Assembly (NCBI GenBank): GCA_000934455.1
Contig: KN884063.1
Span: 141,641-205,640, forward strand
Direction of reading: 5' to 3'
DNA from: Apostichopus parvimensis
Taxonomy: Eukaryota > Echinodermata > Holothuroidea > Aspidochirotida > Stichopodidae
Length of the DNA: 64,000 nucleotides
Part shown: in pieces, positions 24,001 to 36,022 of the stretch
Layout of the letters: each line of letters opens with the position of its first letter
Numbering within the stretch: the first letter of the stretch is position 1
Notes under the pieces: generated by a model
Told to the model about the DNA's origin: nothing
The model's input: the letters and a program-made list of their open reading frames with translations, nothing else
The model's database searches: none
Translations under genes and position numbers: made by a program

Positions 24001-27000
24001 CAGGTGGGCCTGGGCCTGGTCCAGGAGATGGGGAAGGGCCTGGACCATGTCCAGGGGTTGGAGCTCGCATTGGTGTGACAGGTGTTCTTGGTGTAAAGTG
24101 AGGCGTATTAGCATTTGCTATTCGTGAGAAGAAATGATTTCAGAAACATTTTAGGTCAAAACAGACTTCACAAAATACTGGAATACTGTTGAGAATGAGT
24201 TATAATATTTTGAGTTTCATTTGATAGCTTATATATCTAACATCAGTAACATCTAAGCCACCAGTTCCTTCATTTCCTTAATCTTAGAATCCACATTCTA
24301 TTATGCAAGTGAAAACTAGAAGCATACTGGGCATCTAAACAGATTTTGCCTGGTTCCTTTTTTGCTAAGGAGAACTTAACCTCCAAACAGTCTTACCATC
24401 TTCTTGACCATTTAATTGAGCAAACGAGCCATTTCATTTCTAAAGTAATTGAACACTTTTGACTTACAAGGTGGGGGGGGGGGGTGGAGAGGAGAAGGAT
24501 ATTCGAATTTGTCAAAACCAGATGCTTATGAAACAACAACAGCTGATTTTATCTTTGGGAGACCAGGAGAGTAATGATCTATTTAATTTTTCAAAACTTC
24601 CAAAGTTACAAAAAGAGATTCCTGTTTCATTTCTTGCTACAAATTTAACCAAATGGATGGCAACTTGGCAACAGATAATATTTTCCGTGCATACCAGTGT
24701 TTGAAGTGAATACGGCATCGCTGGATGTGACTCACTTCTCTCCATAAAACTACAAGATGCCATCTCTCTCACACAAAACTAGAGAACCGTTTCTGACTTA
24801 CGGAAGAATGGAGGTCTGTTCCAGTTGTCTCCCTGCTGAGGGGGTGGGGGTCCTGGCATTCTTGGGGGTGCAGAAGAGATAGGTGGTGGTAATCTCGATG
24901 GCACAGAGTTTGGTGGTGGTATACCAGTTGGTGGTGGCCCAATGTTCATACCCCCCATCGGAGGTGGCAGCATGGGATTGTTGAAAGCTGGCGGAGGTGG
25001 CCTATTCATGATAGGAGGGGGTCTGTTCATGGGCATGGACATGAATGGTGCCTGGGGTGGACCACCTGTGAAATGTTCAAAAAATTACTTATCAAATGAT
25101 ATTGAATACTGTCCATAGCTAACAAAATTTACACCATGTTTACCAAAAGTTTAGCTTACAAACAATGGATCAAGAGGCATAATAAACCAGCTGTTTGTTT
25201 CAAACGACAGACCTCACCAAAAAAGGCTTAAATTTGGAAAAACTTTTCCCAGCTCCAGTCACTTGGTTGCATTGTCTGATAGAGTGAAGTTACATGTTGC
25301 ATCAGCTTTTTGACAGGAAAATGTTACATTGTTTCTTCGATTTTTGTTACCATGTTTCTTTGTTGATGTAACAATAAACTAATTAAGTTAAAAGGTTTGC
25401 TTCCACTATAACGATATTAATGTAAATCATAGGCAGTGTTTAGGTATATTATTTAGCTGACCAAACCTTTTCACCAACTTGCTTGGTAGTCAACTATGTG
25501 GGCCATAATGTTTTAGGGATACACAAAAAGTAGGCTGGGTGCACATGTATAAAATACTAGCCTGTGATCTGCAAAGATTCACAAAAAGTAAAGAAGAAGA
25601 AAAAAAATCAGATAAAAGAAAAAAGCTGACCAAAGCAACTCACTATGATATGTTGGTGCCTGTTGGATTGGAGGACCAGCAAATCTAGGGGGTGGTTGAC
25701 CCATGTTAGGAGGAGGCTGGCTCATCTGCATGACTGGAATACTACCTGGTGGAGGACCTAAAAGAAAATGAAAGAAGGAAAAACAAAAACAATAAAATAG
25801 CTTTAGGGAAACACCTGTGGGTATAAAACCATGCCACTCTTTACATAACGAATAACAAATAACAAACGATGGCATAATCTTTTAACCGATGCAGCAAAGT
25901 TTATTAATCTCGGTCACGATTCGTGTAGCAGTTAATATATTAATCAAGTCAACAATGACCCCACCCCCTCCCCTCCCCAAAAAATATAATGATAGATAAC
26001 TATTAGCCTCAATTACCTTGGACACACCCACAGTGACCTAGAAATGAAGAATGTTGTTAACAATGCTTGCAAATGACTGTAAAAGGAAGTTTTAAAATTT
26101 GATTCATGGATCACTTTTTACCTGCATTCCTGAAGGCCCGTAATTGTACGAGAAAACTGTAAAATTGTCATCAAACAAACCTTGAGTGTCAATATAACAG
26201 GCTACTCTGTATTTATCATTTCCCAGTGTGATATTGCAATGACCCTCCCTGATCCACTTGCCCCCCCTCCCCAACCACCCTCCCTACATTGAACATCTGG
26301 ACAGGGTTTTGCTGATCTATGTCATACAAACCTGAATGCATTGTTGGTATTGTTGACGGTGCAGTTCGCTGCAAGGAAACCAATGGTGTACCGGTCTGGA
26401 CGGTGCTGATGCCTGAAGACGACACCACTGCAACACCATTACTGAGGGTAAATGAAAGCACAGGGATTACTACCGGCCTTAATGTTTTCAGCCAATAAAT
26501 ATCCAATGACATCAGAACTATTTTGTATTCATGGTATGATCAACACAATTGTGAGAAAAACATCATTACACTGAAAACTAAACTGGGTGATTTGTAAATT
26601 CATGTTTGTGGGCTCCATCCAGTATACTTCACTAGTGTACTCTTGTGTATCAACATTACCGCATAATTCATCTCGCCCAAGAGTGGTTACTTTATATTTA
26701 TAATCATCCTTACCATGGGATGACAATATACAAACTTCAGCCAACCTTGTTGGATGCAAATTAAATTAGGTTCATCTTCTATGAAAAATGTTGTAGGCCG
26801 AATAGATTATTTCCCCTGACCGAGTTGAAAACAGACTCCCTCAGAAGTTTGAACCACTGTTGTGACATTAATGGCAGAAACAATACATTTCAGCCTCATT
26901 TATTTTGGTCTGTAAGAAACACTTCACTGACGAATACAACTGGTTCCTGTACTACAGGATAATAGGGTCAAATTATCGATCTGTAGACTTGGAGTAAGCC

Positions 27001-30000
27001 AGTTTTCGAATTGGGACCACCGGAAACTTACAATTTAATTCCACCGTCATTGTCCCTCCGTCCGCTGATGGTCGATATACTAGACCCAATGACACTGATG
27101 GCTCCCGACCCCTGCTGGTTCTGGTTCCTCATGAACGGTTTCTTATGTCGGTCATTCCAGGATGACGGAGCAGACGAAGGTGGGATAGCTTTGACAGATT
27201 CTGTGGGGATGAAATTGATCTAGACATGAGAAAAAATCAGCTTGCATATTCATGATGGGGAAGTTAACCAATTAGAAGGGAGAGGTCCATTAACTTCTCC
27301 AATTTTGAAAAATGCTTTCTTGGTGAAGTTACAGTGTTGTCCTTACACTGATTCACTTTTGTCATTGCATGATATTCCTGCCATTCCCAAATGTTCATAT
27401 CACACCACCCACTTCAATTCCTTGTGATGCTAGTTGATTCCTAGGAATATGCTTTCACTGAAATGACATGTCTGAAGAGATCTGATGAAAATAAAGTGAG
27501 GATAAGCTCAGTTCAAAATTCTTAAAAAGTAGTGTTTAGAAATGGCTTTGGGTAATTTACCTTCTCCGGGGGGTACAGTGCTATCTTTGGAACCAGCATG
27601 ATGAACCTACGAACAAAACAAAACAGAAAAAAGGAAAATAAATGAATCAAAAAGAATAAAAGGATTGTATTTAATAATTAATGATGCTCACTCATCTAAG
27701 TGATAGGGAGAGACAGAAAAGGCTTCATATTTCTACTTACCATATTTTTTATGTTGAATGTTACATTGTTGGTCTAACATTTAGGAAAAGTACAAACCAA
27801 TTATCAACTATTCTTTCTCCTGCCAGCGAGCGAGTAAGCATTTTCCCTTTTCACAATTATTTTGTATCTGGCAATCAAGTGACCTTGTTGTTGCAATGAA
27901 GCTTCAAGATACCAATTTATTTTCCCCGTTTCCTCACCGTTATTTTATGTTCCATCCTCAGCTTCCGTTGTTTCTCACTATATGTCTTCCATGTTTCTTC
28001 ATTCAGTCCGTAGTTAAAATAATCTGTTATGTCAGCCCCTGAAGAGAGAACACAGACACAGCATGTTACATAAAAATTAGATGCTTACAGCTACTTTAAC
28101 AAATATGGAAATGATAGTCACAACCAGGCAGAGCTGCTGCTGACCTTTAGAAAACACTTCCACTATTTTTTCAAGTCTTAAAACCAGTATTTTTAATCCT
28201 ATAAACATATGTATGACTGTATGATGTGAGTGTGTACATGGAAGATTCAAAGTTATCACAGTTAGACTAACCCATATTGGTTGTTAAGATCCAATAATCA
28301 GTGCTCTTTTAAATCACAAGGATTCAGATCAAAATACTGCCAGCTTGGATTGACTATGAACTTTTTACTCATCTTCACTTAGGCTAAGCCTAATTTTCAT
28401 CTAGGCCTAATCTTCATCTAGGCCTAATCTTCATCTAGGCCTAATCTTCATCTAGGCCTAATCTTCTTCAAGGCCTAAACTTCATCTAGGCCTAATCTTC
28501 ATGATTAGGCCTAATCATCTTCACCTAGGCTAGGCCTAGGCTAATGCAACCAGGAAATTATCCCACACTAGTCTAGGCTTATTGAATCATTTCTTTTCTT
28601 GCTTTTAACACTGTTTTTCCAACAAGAGTCTTCTATTCAACTGATCGAGTTTCCACGTCAAATCTTTTGTCATATACTTGGGATTGTTAAATTTGTGTTT
28701 CTTTCAAAGCCCCAATAAGGTTTACCAATTACATCCACAAATTAGCAATTAAATCATTAATTTCCAGGATACATTCTTTAGGTGAAAATCTATAGATTAT
28801 TTAGAGATGTTCAAAATATTATTATATGACCAGCATCATATGAACTGTTTGAATGATACTACTGTACAGATATGGTTTATCGAGGATCGTATGCCTTGGT
28901 CACTTACCAGGTTTATTCCAAGGCTTTTCTTGCGATGTGTCTAAATCAAAAGAATATACCCCTACTCCATTGATGGTACCTTCTGCTTCAAGGTCTAACG
29001 TTTTCTCTGGCTTGGGTGGTAATACCGTCACCGATGTATCTATTGGGTAAAAGATAAAACACTTACATGAGTTCCGGATATGTGAGGAAACACAACATGC
29101 CATCAATACAATAACACAAACAAAGAGCCATTTTCAATATTAAATTTTTTGTCAAAAGTGGATACAGAAAAATGTCCAAAATGTTATTTCACTAGCAATT
29201 AATTATCCGGGTATAATTTATGCAGTATCAAATTCCAAAACTGTAATGTGAAATTAGCATATTGCTACACAAAGGAAAAGATGTGTCGCAGGTTTTGAAC
29301 CCTAGGGTTCACCATCGTGATGTGAATACCAATTTACCTAATTACAGATTTAGATATAGTTCGCAAAGTATGCAGAAAAAGATAAAAAGAAAGAAATGAA
29401 AACAATAGTTTTCATGGTTTTGAGACTCCTGTCAGCATCTACCTTTAACCAGTTTAAAGCAACTAGGATACTTTCCAGATTATGAACATGTCTGACACAT
29501 CTGTAACTAAGATCACTTTAATATTTGACTATCAAAATCAAGACAACTCACTTGAGCTTGATGGTGCAGTATTTGTTTTCCTGTACGCTGATATTTTCAT
29601 TGCCCCATAGGGTCTGAAAGAGAAAGGAGAAATTAAAAACCAACAATAATCATTTCCAATTATTAAGAATTCTGTATTTTGTGATTAGAAAATATGTAGC
29701 TTAAGAAACCCTCATGTGGATAAACACCAGATTTTTTTTTCTTTTTTTTTTTCTTTTCGTTTTTTTTTTCAACATATAATCCAAGGTTGTATATTACTGA
29801 TGATATTTTCCACTGCACTACGCAGATCTTTGGTAAATGAAGGAAGCTCGCTCACGGGAAAGCCGGTGGACCGGACTTGATGTCACCGATGGTGATCTGG
29901 ACATCATCATCTTCACTGTCGTCATCGCTGTCATCATCATCTGCTGTTCCATCTTGCAGGGGTGCACTATCTGTTCCAGGAGGAGCAACATCTGCTGGTG

Positions 30001-32943
30001 CCTGAACAAGTAAAACAAAACTTAAACATTCAACACACCTACTGTAACTGTGTGTGAGCTAATCTTATCTTTCTTCTATACCACAAAAATGAAATGACTC
30101 TGAAGTTCTGGACCAGACACTTTCACCATTATGTTAATAAATGTCATGAACTCCAACAAGGGTGAATTATTCAAGGCTTGTTGTCCCTCCAGCTCTTATG
30201 TTCGTTTGTCCTAATGGCAAATTTGGTTTTCTTAAAAAATGTGACAAAATATAAAAGGGTGACCAATATGCATCCTATAAGTAAGCTGTATACTTAAGGG
30301 TATTTAGTTGCAATGCAATCTGAATTTGATGTCATCATGGGTAGTTGTCTGCCAAACTACTTCCAAAGCTGGCATCCATTGTCCAAACAGAAATTTGGTA
30401 CCCTTGGACAATCTGACTCATTAAAAATGTGTCGACACAGAAGAATTTATATAGATCACATACACAAGGCTCATTTGCTATACAATATTACGAAAAAAGT
30501 CTACAATTGGACTGCACTCAATTTTAATGCCTTTAATGTATAAAAGGGATGGTAATATGAATGGTGCAAAAACGCTTCACAAAAGTGACACTATTCTCTT
30601 CATCGGGTGTATAAAAGAAGTAACGAGACTTAATCCAACCTTTGTCGTTTTTGGTGATGTTTCAGTGGAAGGTGGTAACTTGCTGGCTTCCTCTGCTTTT
30701 ACCACCTCTGGTGCTTTGTCCTCATCATCTGTTTTCATGGACGTATCCTTGTCACTGCAAAATACACACGGCATGTAACATTACATTGCAAATCCAAAAA
30801 AACAATGCAAGTAAAATCCAACTATCAAGATATCCATTAATGTGGCACTTGACACCAATGATGTTTTGGTTATTATGTACGGAAATGACGATCTTGCAAA
30901 TTGAATGTTAACTGTATAATTGTGAAGTCTATACACACTGAGGTTACAAAAGTACCAAGGGACCGGCAAAGGCTTCCATCTATTGTCACTGCTTGATTAC
31001 GATGTGATATGATTCGAAGAATGAGACCAAAAATTTTGAAGTGATTGCGTTGGTACACTTTAGTAAATGAAATGATATGAAAAGAGGTCACTTGGAGGAT
31101 ACTACATTCCAAAATCATTCTACTTTATGCATCTGATCATGTTTACATCTTCTCGCAAAGTTCTCTAAGCCCATCTAAATGAGATTAAAAAAGCCGACCA
31201 GTTCTTTAGGTTTGCTAAATTTACAGATCTGGATTTTCTTTTAATTTTGTCATTATGACTTGAAAGTTATTCTAATCATAAATTTCTCATAAAATTTTGT
31301 GGAATCTCTTTGTAATGTAAACTGATTCCTATTTTGGCTGTGGACTCCCAAAGTAGAAAAATGTTATGGTACATTATATAGTAGTTGCTATTTTGAAACC
31401 ATTTGATATATACAGTAATTAGTACATCTCCAACCCCCCCCCCTCTGGTATGTGATAGCGTGTCATTTGAGACATTTCAACAAGTACAATTAGGTGAATT
31501 GTCAGGGTAGAAAGTATAAGTTATTTTATTAAACAGAACAATAATCTCACCTTTCTTTATTCTCTCCAGTTTCAGAAGAATCTGTTATGCAACATAAAAT
31601 GAAAACAGTAAGACATTGCAAAAGTTCTGTAATCTTTATAGTTTTCTACATTCTACATACATGAATACATATTTTACATACATGTACATCTTTCCAACCA
31701 ATGAATAATTTCAAAATTCAACATAAATTTCTCAAGTTGTTTACTTTAAAAGAATAATCCAGAGGAGAGAAATCAATACAATTGAGAGGCTCATTCATGT
31801 TTAATTTAACTTGTTTACTCCCAATCCGTGAATTATTCAACTTTTGGCATAAAGAGTTAGTCAAAGCAATTTTGAATCAGTGTAAGTTGGAATGGAGGAG
31901 TGTTTGAAAATATAATTTAACACCTTCAATTTAAATTTGATAAATAGACATCTGCACATTGTTCTATGGGACATGTGGTCCACCTAGGTAGAATATATGG
32001 AAACAAAGAGGGGAGGAGGTTGAGGTCATTTTCAAATTTCACTATAATCCATTAGTATATATAGCTTTCATAAAGTGCTGTTTTCAATTTTCGAATTCGT
32101 TGGCAATTTATAGAGAAACCTCTAGAATACTGTCTTTGGCAGACAAGGAAAAAAGAGGGGGAAAAGTCTTGCATTACTATATAAAAACTGCATTTCAGTA
32201 TCTTCTAAAACTTTGTAGGCATATGGCTGTGTGAGAGTGACTTATTTCTGACAGAAACCCCTTCATTATTTCAGGAAATAGATCACTGTTGATGGTCTAT
32301 AATCTTTAAAATCTTTACTTTTCATACCATAATAGTGATTACTATGAAATTATATGGGTTGTTATGATATAAGTATGCTTATGCAAATAAATGTAAAACA
32401 TGTGAAAGCAATTTTACATCAACAAGTTGTTTAATCACAAAAAAAACATCTGATTCTGAATCGACAAGTGGAGTATCAACAATAATCAACAATAATAAAA
32501 GGATAGAATACAGAACATCAAGTTTTAAGTTTCCTAGTTGTAGTAAGAATACTTGGCCAAATAGAGGTAATACTAATAGCACAACTCAAAGCTATTTGAT
32601 TTTGAAACTAGGCTATGCTGTGATTCATTGGAAATTCAATGTATTTAGCCTAGGGGCCTACTCATATTCACTTGGGCCTAGGCTATGGAACGAAATTAAC
32701 AAACGAGTCTAGGCCTAGGACTAAAGAAGCTATAACATAAGTAAAACTAATAGACAAACCAGCGACTACATGTCTAGGCCTAGCTTGATTATTTAGCCTG
32801 CAATTTAACATTGGCCTAGCCTAGCTACTCAGGCTGAGTATTTGGCCAAACAAGTAGCCTAACGTTAGGCTAACCGAGGCTGTAACTGTCTCAATTCAAA
32901 GCTTACCACCATACAACCACCGATCTTCGTCATCATCTGCCAT
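21030..32943 (-). CDS. FIP1L1: FIP1 (FIP1L1) pre-mRNA 3'-end processing factor
   Basis: Subunit of the cleavage and polyadenylation specificity factor, acting in the nucleus to tether poly(A) polymerase and bind U-rich RNA. Sixteen minus-strand exons join with consistent phases into 643 residues (human about 594): 32943-32907, 31581-31551, 30754-30640, 30001-29856, 29613-29552, 29039-28908, 28038-27938, 27606-27561, 27200-27032, 26441-26332, 25757-25644, 25065-24802, 24117-23907, 22800-22702, 22169-22029, 21183-21030. The N-terminus [13 protein letters not shown] matches the family's WLYG start. An Asp/Ser stretch leads into ITIGDIK (97-103). The FIP1 motif spans about 135-208 ([30 protein letters not shown]). 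[17 protein letters not shown] follows in exon 9, then a Pro/Gly/Met-rich region (about 317-510) and an Arg/Asp/Glu/Ser tail (about 513-643). Exon 9 uses the second of two AGs (CCCCACAG), which keeps the frame. Confidence 0.95.
21200..21320. repeat. AT-rich AAATATTTG repeat in last FIP1 intron
   Basis: Imperfect tandem copies of AAATATTTGAAAAT-type words fill about 120 bases immediately upstream (minus strand) of the polypyrimidine tract of FIP1's last exon. The open frames through it on both strands are compositional. Confidence 0.85.
22360..22436 (+). repeat. Short tandem repeat of GTGAACATAA words
   Basis: Five imperfect copies of TTTGTGAACATAAG lie in the intron between FIP1 exons 14 and 15, followed by a C13 run at about 22465-22477. 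Confidence 0.8.
23248..23417. mobile_element. Copy B of the dispersed repeat, TTAA-flanked miniature element
   Basis: The 170-base segment starts CGGGGAATTATTTTAG and its reversed end reads ACAGGGAATTACTTATC. TTAA lies directly outside both ends (23244-23247 and 23418-23421). TTAA target sites with short GGG-containing inverted ends fit a piggyBac-like miniature element. The interior shares two blocks with the copy at 5788-5925. It sits in FIP1 intron 13. Confidence 0.55.
28381..28545 (+). repeat. 17-bp minisatellite (CTAGGCCTAATCTTCAT) in FIP1 intron 6
   Basis: About six copies at strict 17-base spacing (CTAGG at 28401, 28418, 28435, 28452, a variant at 28469, then 28486), with diverged flanking copies. 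Each unit carries the palindrome TAGGCCTA. It lies between FIP1 exons 6 and 7 and is not near a splice site. Confidence 0.9.
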
Positions 32944-33960
32944 TTCAGGAGCTTAGGCTAGTAAAGAATGCCACTAATGGTGCAGAATTAGAAGACGCAC
33001 CTTATCGCGAAAAAGTAACCTTTTGTAGGCTACAGTACTACTATTACTAATGGACTTAGAAGTTAGAGGCCTAGCTAGAGACACAACGACCAGCAAGACT
33101 AGGATTGGAGCAGCAATTACTGGCTGAGATTTTCAGTTTTCGTAGGCTGCAGTACATTGCAGTACTAATGATATGACGATATACATATGCCAGATTGTAA
33201 AACTGACTTCATTGCACTCACACACGCGCGCAAGCTACCTAGATATAGAATAACGCGCAATAGTTACTCGTTGCCGATGTCTCCGAAAATGGCAAGGTTG
33301 TCTCATATCCTTCAAAAATTCCTCAAAAGAACGAGACTCTAAACAACTAAGTTAATCAAAAATATTTGAAGCATCTTCGGTTCTCATGTTTTTTAACTAT
33401 TGAAACCTGTCTTTTTACCAAAATGTACAATCTTTTTACTAAGGCTTCTATGGAGATGATGAGTCTATGTTAGAATACTTTGCATGTAAAGTTGTTAATA
33501 AAGCTGGCCGACCTATCTAGTAACGTCGAACAGATGCGGTACAGTGAATGACCTGGCGTTCCATACCTTGCAGCTCAGACTCAGAGAGCCAATTCACATG
33601 TTTTCCTTTTCTCGCGGAACTGACTCGCGGAACTGACATCAAATAGGCTTTCTTACCTCGCCTCGTAGGACGATTTTGTCATCTGACTGCAGCAACATAT
33701 GTAATTGTAACTACAGAACTACAACCCAGAGGACTAAATAAATAGGACTCACTTCATCTGTTAGGTAAAGCCGCCTGTTTGTTGCGTATTTCTTTAAATA
33801 CGCTGTTGGTCTATTTAAAATATAAAAACTGTTAAAAACTTACCCTTTTTCAATCATTTCATATGTAACTAATACCAAAGATAATTCACCTTAAGTACTA
33901 GGCTAGTAGTTACACTACAGTAGCCTAGTATTACAAGTTAACAAGGCCTGAAGATCTCAA
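32944..33960. promoter_or_regulatory. Upstream region of FIP1, head-to-head with POLR1H
   Basis: This is the interval directly upstream of the FIP1 start codon. It has locally more CpG-containing words (CACACGCGCGC, AACGCGC near 33220-33260; CTCGCGGAACTGACTCGCGG near 33613). No TATA box stands out. POLR1H begins 3 kb away on the opposite strand. FIP1 promoter activity is inferred from position only. Confidence 0.35.
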
Positions 33961-33974
33961 CCTGGGCTTAGTTA

Positions 33975-34500
33975 TTCACCTTGAATTCACCTTGAAGTGC
34001 CACCCTCTTCTTGGGATCATCTCCTGGAAGTGGCTGGCTGATAGATAGAAGGCCAATGGCCATCTTTAAGGTGTTGATGCTATCTGCATTCACCTCTTTA
34101 TCTGGTACTCATTCCAATACTTCCAAATCCTATTAAAATATGTGTTCCTTCTGACCCCTAATCTGGCATACTTTGGCCTAATTTCAGTGTATTTCCTCTA
34201 GTTTTCTCAGTTCCAATGATTTCTATTATTCCATCCAATACTACCTTCATATTCTTATTTAAAATGTTGTAGAACGTTAACAGGTTTTGTCTGGCATATC
34301 TCTGTTCCAACAACATTATTCTGACTCTGAGCTCAGTTAATCTTTCCTGATATGTTTTATCCTTCATACCTGGTATCAATTTGTCATCCTCCATTGTAAT
34401 CTTTCCATTAAGTTTATGTCCTTCCTAAATTATGACTTCTATACTTGTATGGCATAATCCAAGTGGGGCCTCACCAAGAATTTATACAACTTCAAAAGCA
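33975..34500 (-). pseudogene. Decayed LINE reverse-transcriptase C-terminal fragment
   Basis: On the minus strand from about 34500, a frame interrupted by stops reads LYKFLVRPHLDYAIQV, then after a break FRKDINLMERLQW, TYQERLTEL, and TRGNTLKL. These line up in order with the C-terminal part of the reverse transcriptase in the LINE at 37317-39491 ([35 protein letters not shown]). The matching 3' non-coding end runs to about 33975. It is an old, inactive insertion in the FIP1-POLR1H spacer and a different lineage from the younger copy in POLR1H intron 2. Confidence 0.75.
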
Positions 34501-36022
34501 CATTATAATTAAAGTTAGTTAATGATGCAGGGCCTTATAAAACAGATTCGTTTACATTTGTTCAAGAACCATAAATTTATGCCTTAAATTAGGACTACAA
34601 GACAATCATATTAGGGCCCAAAGTCAGGCCACATGTTACAGATAGGCACGCTTATTTACCTGGAAGCCAGATGAATAAGGTGAAGTGCTCTTACTACTCA
34701 TCCAGCAGCAGGGCAATAACATGACCAGTTGCCTTATTTCCCTTAGTGGGGCATGCATTGTTATTCACCCATCTGCCTGGTCACTGGAATGGAAGATTAA
34801 GATTTACGTCAAAATTTGTCATTATCTAGGCTACATGGAATAGGCACTCCATCTCACAAATGCAAGTTCAAAATAATCACACAGCAGTGAAAGGGCAACC
34901 TATTAGCCTCCACATTTACAACATAGGCTAGTGTGCTCATGCAGAACTTTACTGGTTGCCAAAGTGATCTTCAACAGTGATACAAACAGATTGCTGTTTT
35001 TAATTTGTCCCAACTTGACAACCTTATCAGTAGCATTAATTAGCTTACAAGTTACATATATTCGGGTACATTTTAGCAATGAAATCCTGGAAGGGAGCTT
35101 GCTAGAAATAAAATGTTTACTGAAAAAAATGATGATTAAAAAAAAATGACTCCTGTCATTTCATTTTATTTGTTTGGATGCATTGAATCAAAAAAGGTTT
35201 AACTCTATTTTGTTAAATGATAAGCAATACAGGCTATAGCTAGAGTGCTCCAAATTAAAGTTAACTAATTTCTTAAATTATAACTAGTACTTACTATCAT
35301 GAAACGATTACAATTAAAAATTTCAAACTTTGTGTAACCTTGTAAACTAGTCGTCCCAGGATTTCTCGGAAATGGAAACTTTGGAGAGAACTATTGTCAA
35401 AGATCGAAAACACCACAGAAATAGTAGAGCCAAAAAATGATAAAAAAAAAGAAATTCCCACATGTCAGTGTGCTAACTTTTCCCACAATGTCTTGTTTAA
35501 GCAAAATTATATGTTTGCAAGTTATTTGTAGTGTGAAACAAGTGTGTAACGTTTGCCGGCGGAAGAACTAAAACTGAAGAGGAAAAAATAAGCACAGGAA
35601 CGAGAATGAAAAACAAGGCACAATACAAACATATGTGAAAACCTTGACAGGCTGTACTCGACTCTCCTTTATTCCTTTATTCTCTTCTTCTCTCATATAT
35701 AAAATCATTGCACAGTTAGATGCACTAATCCAGCTATTCCCAATGGACGGAATATTCTACTAGTACATTCATAAACAAAATAGTATATTAACCTTCAAAT
35801 GGCAGTCGTTTTTACTTGTTACATTAGTTTCAGAAGAGGCCTGACTAGCCTCCTAGGATTCAACCATGGTATGTTTACAAAGTACGCACAAAAGTAGTGT
35901 GTATGTGAAAACCCATTTAGGCTAGAAATGCATGGATAGATGACAAAAAAGCCTTTAAAATCCCCACCAAATGTTTTACCTTCTATTTTCAGTTTTGAGG
36001 AAAGTTTAGCAGCTTCAAAATA
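34501..36022. other. Spacer and 5' region of POLR1H
   Basis: No coding exon is seen. A likely 5' untranslated acceptor (TTCTATTTTCAG at about 35981-35992) lies 30 bases before the POLR1H start codon, implying an upstream non-coding exon and promoter somewhere in this interval. Confidence 0.4.

Noticed and set aside
27200-27219. Upstream acceptor for FIP1 exon 9 (TGTCTAG)
   Set aside because: It puts the exon out of phase with exon 8. The next AG (CCCCACAG) restores the frame and gives 643 codons overall.
34158-34394. 78-codon minus-strand gene (MEDDKLIPGMKD...)
   Set aside because: It aligns with the C-terminal part of LINE reverse transcriptases and is interrupted by stops on both sides, so it is a relic.
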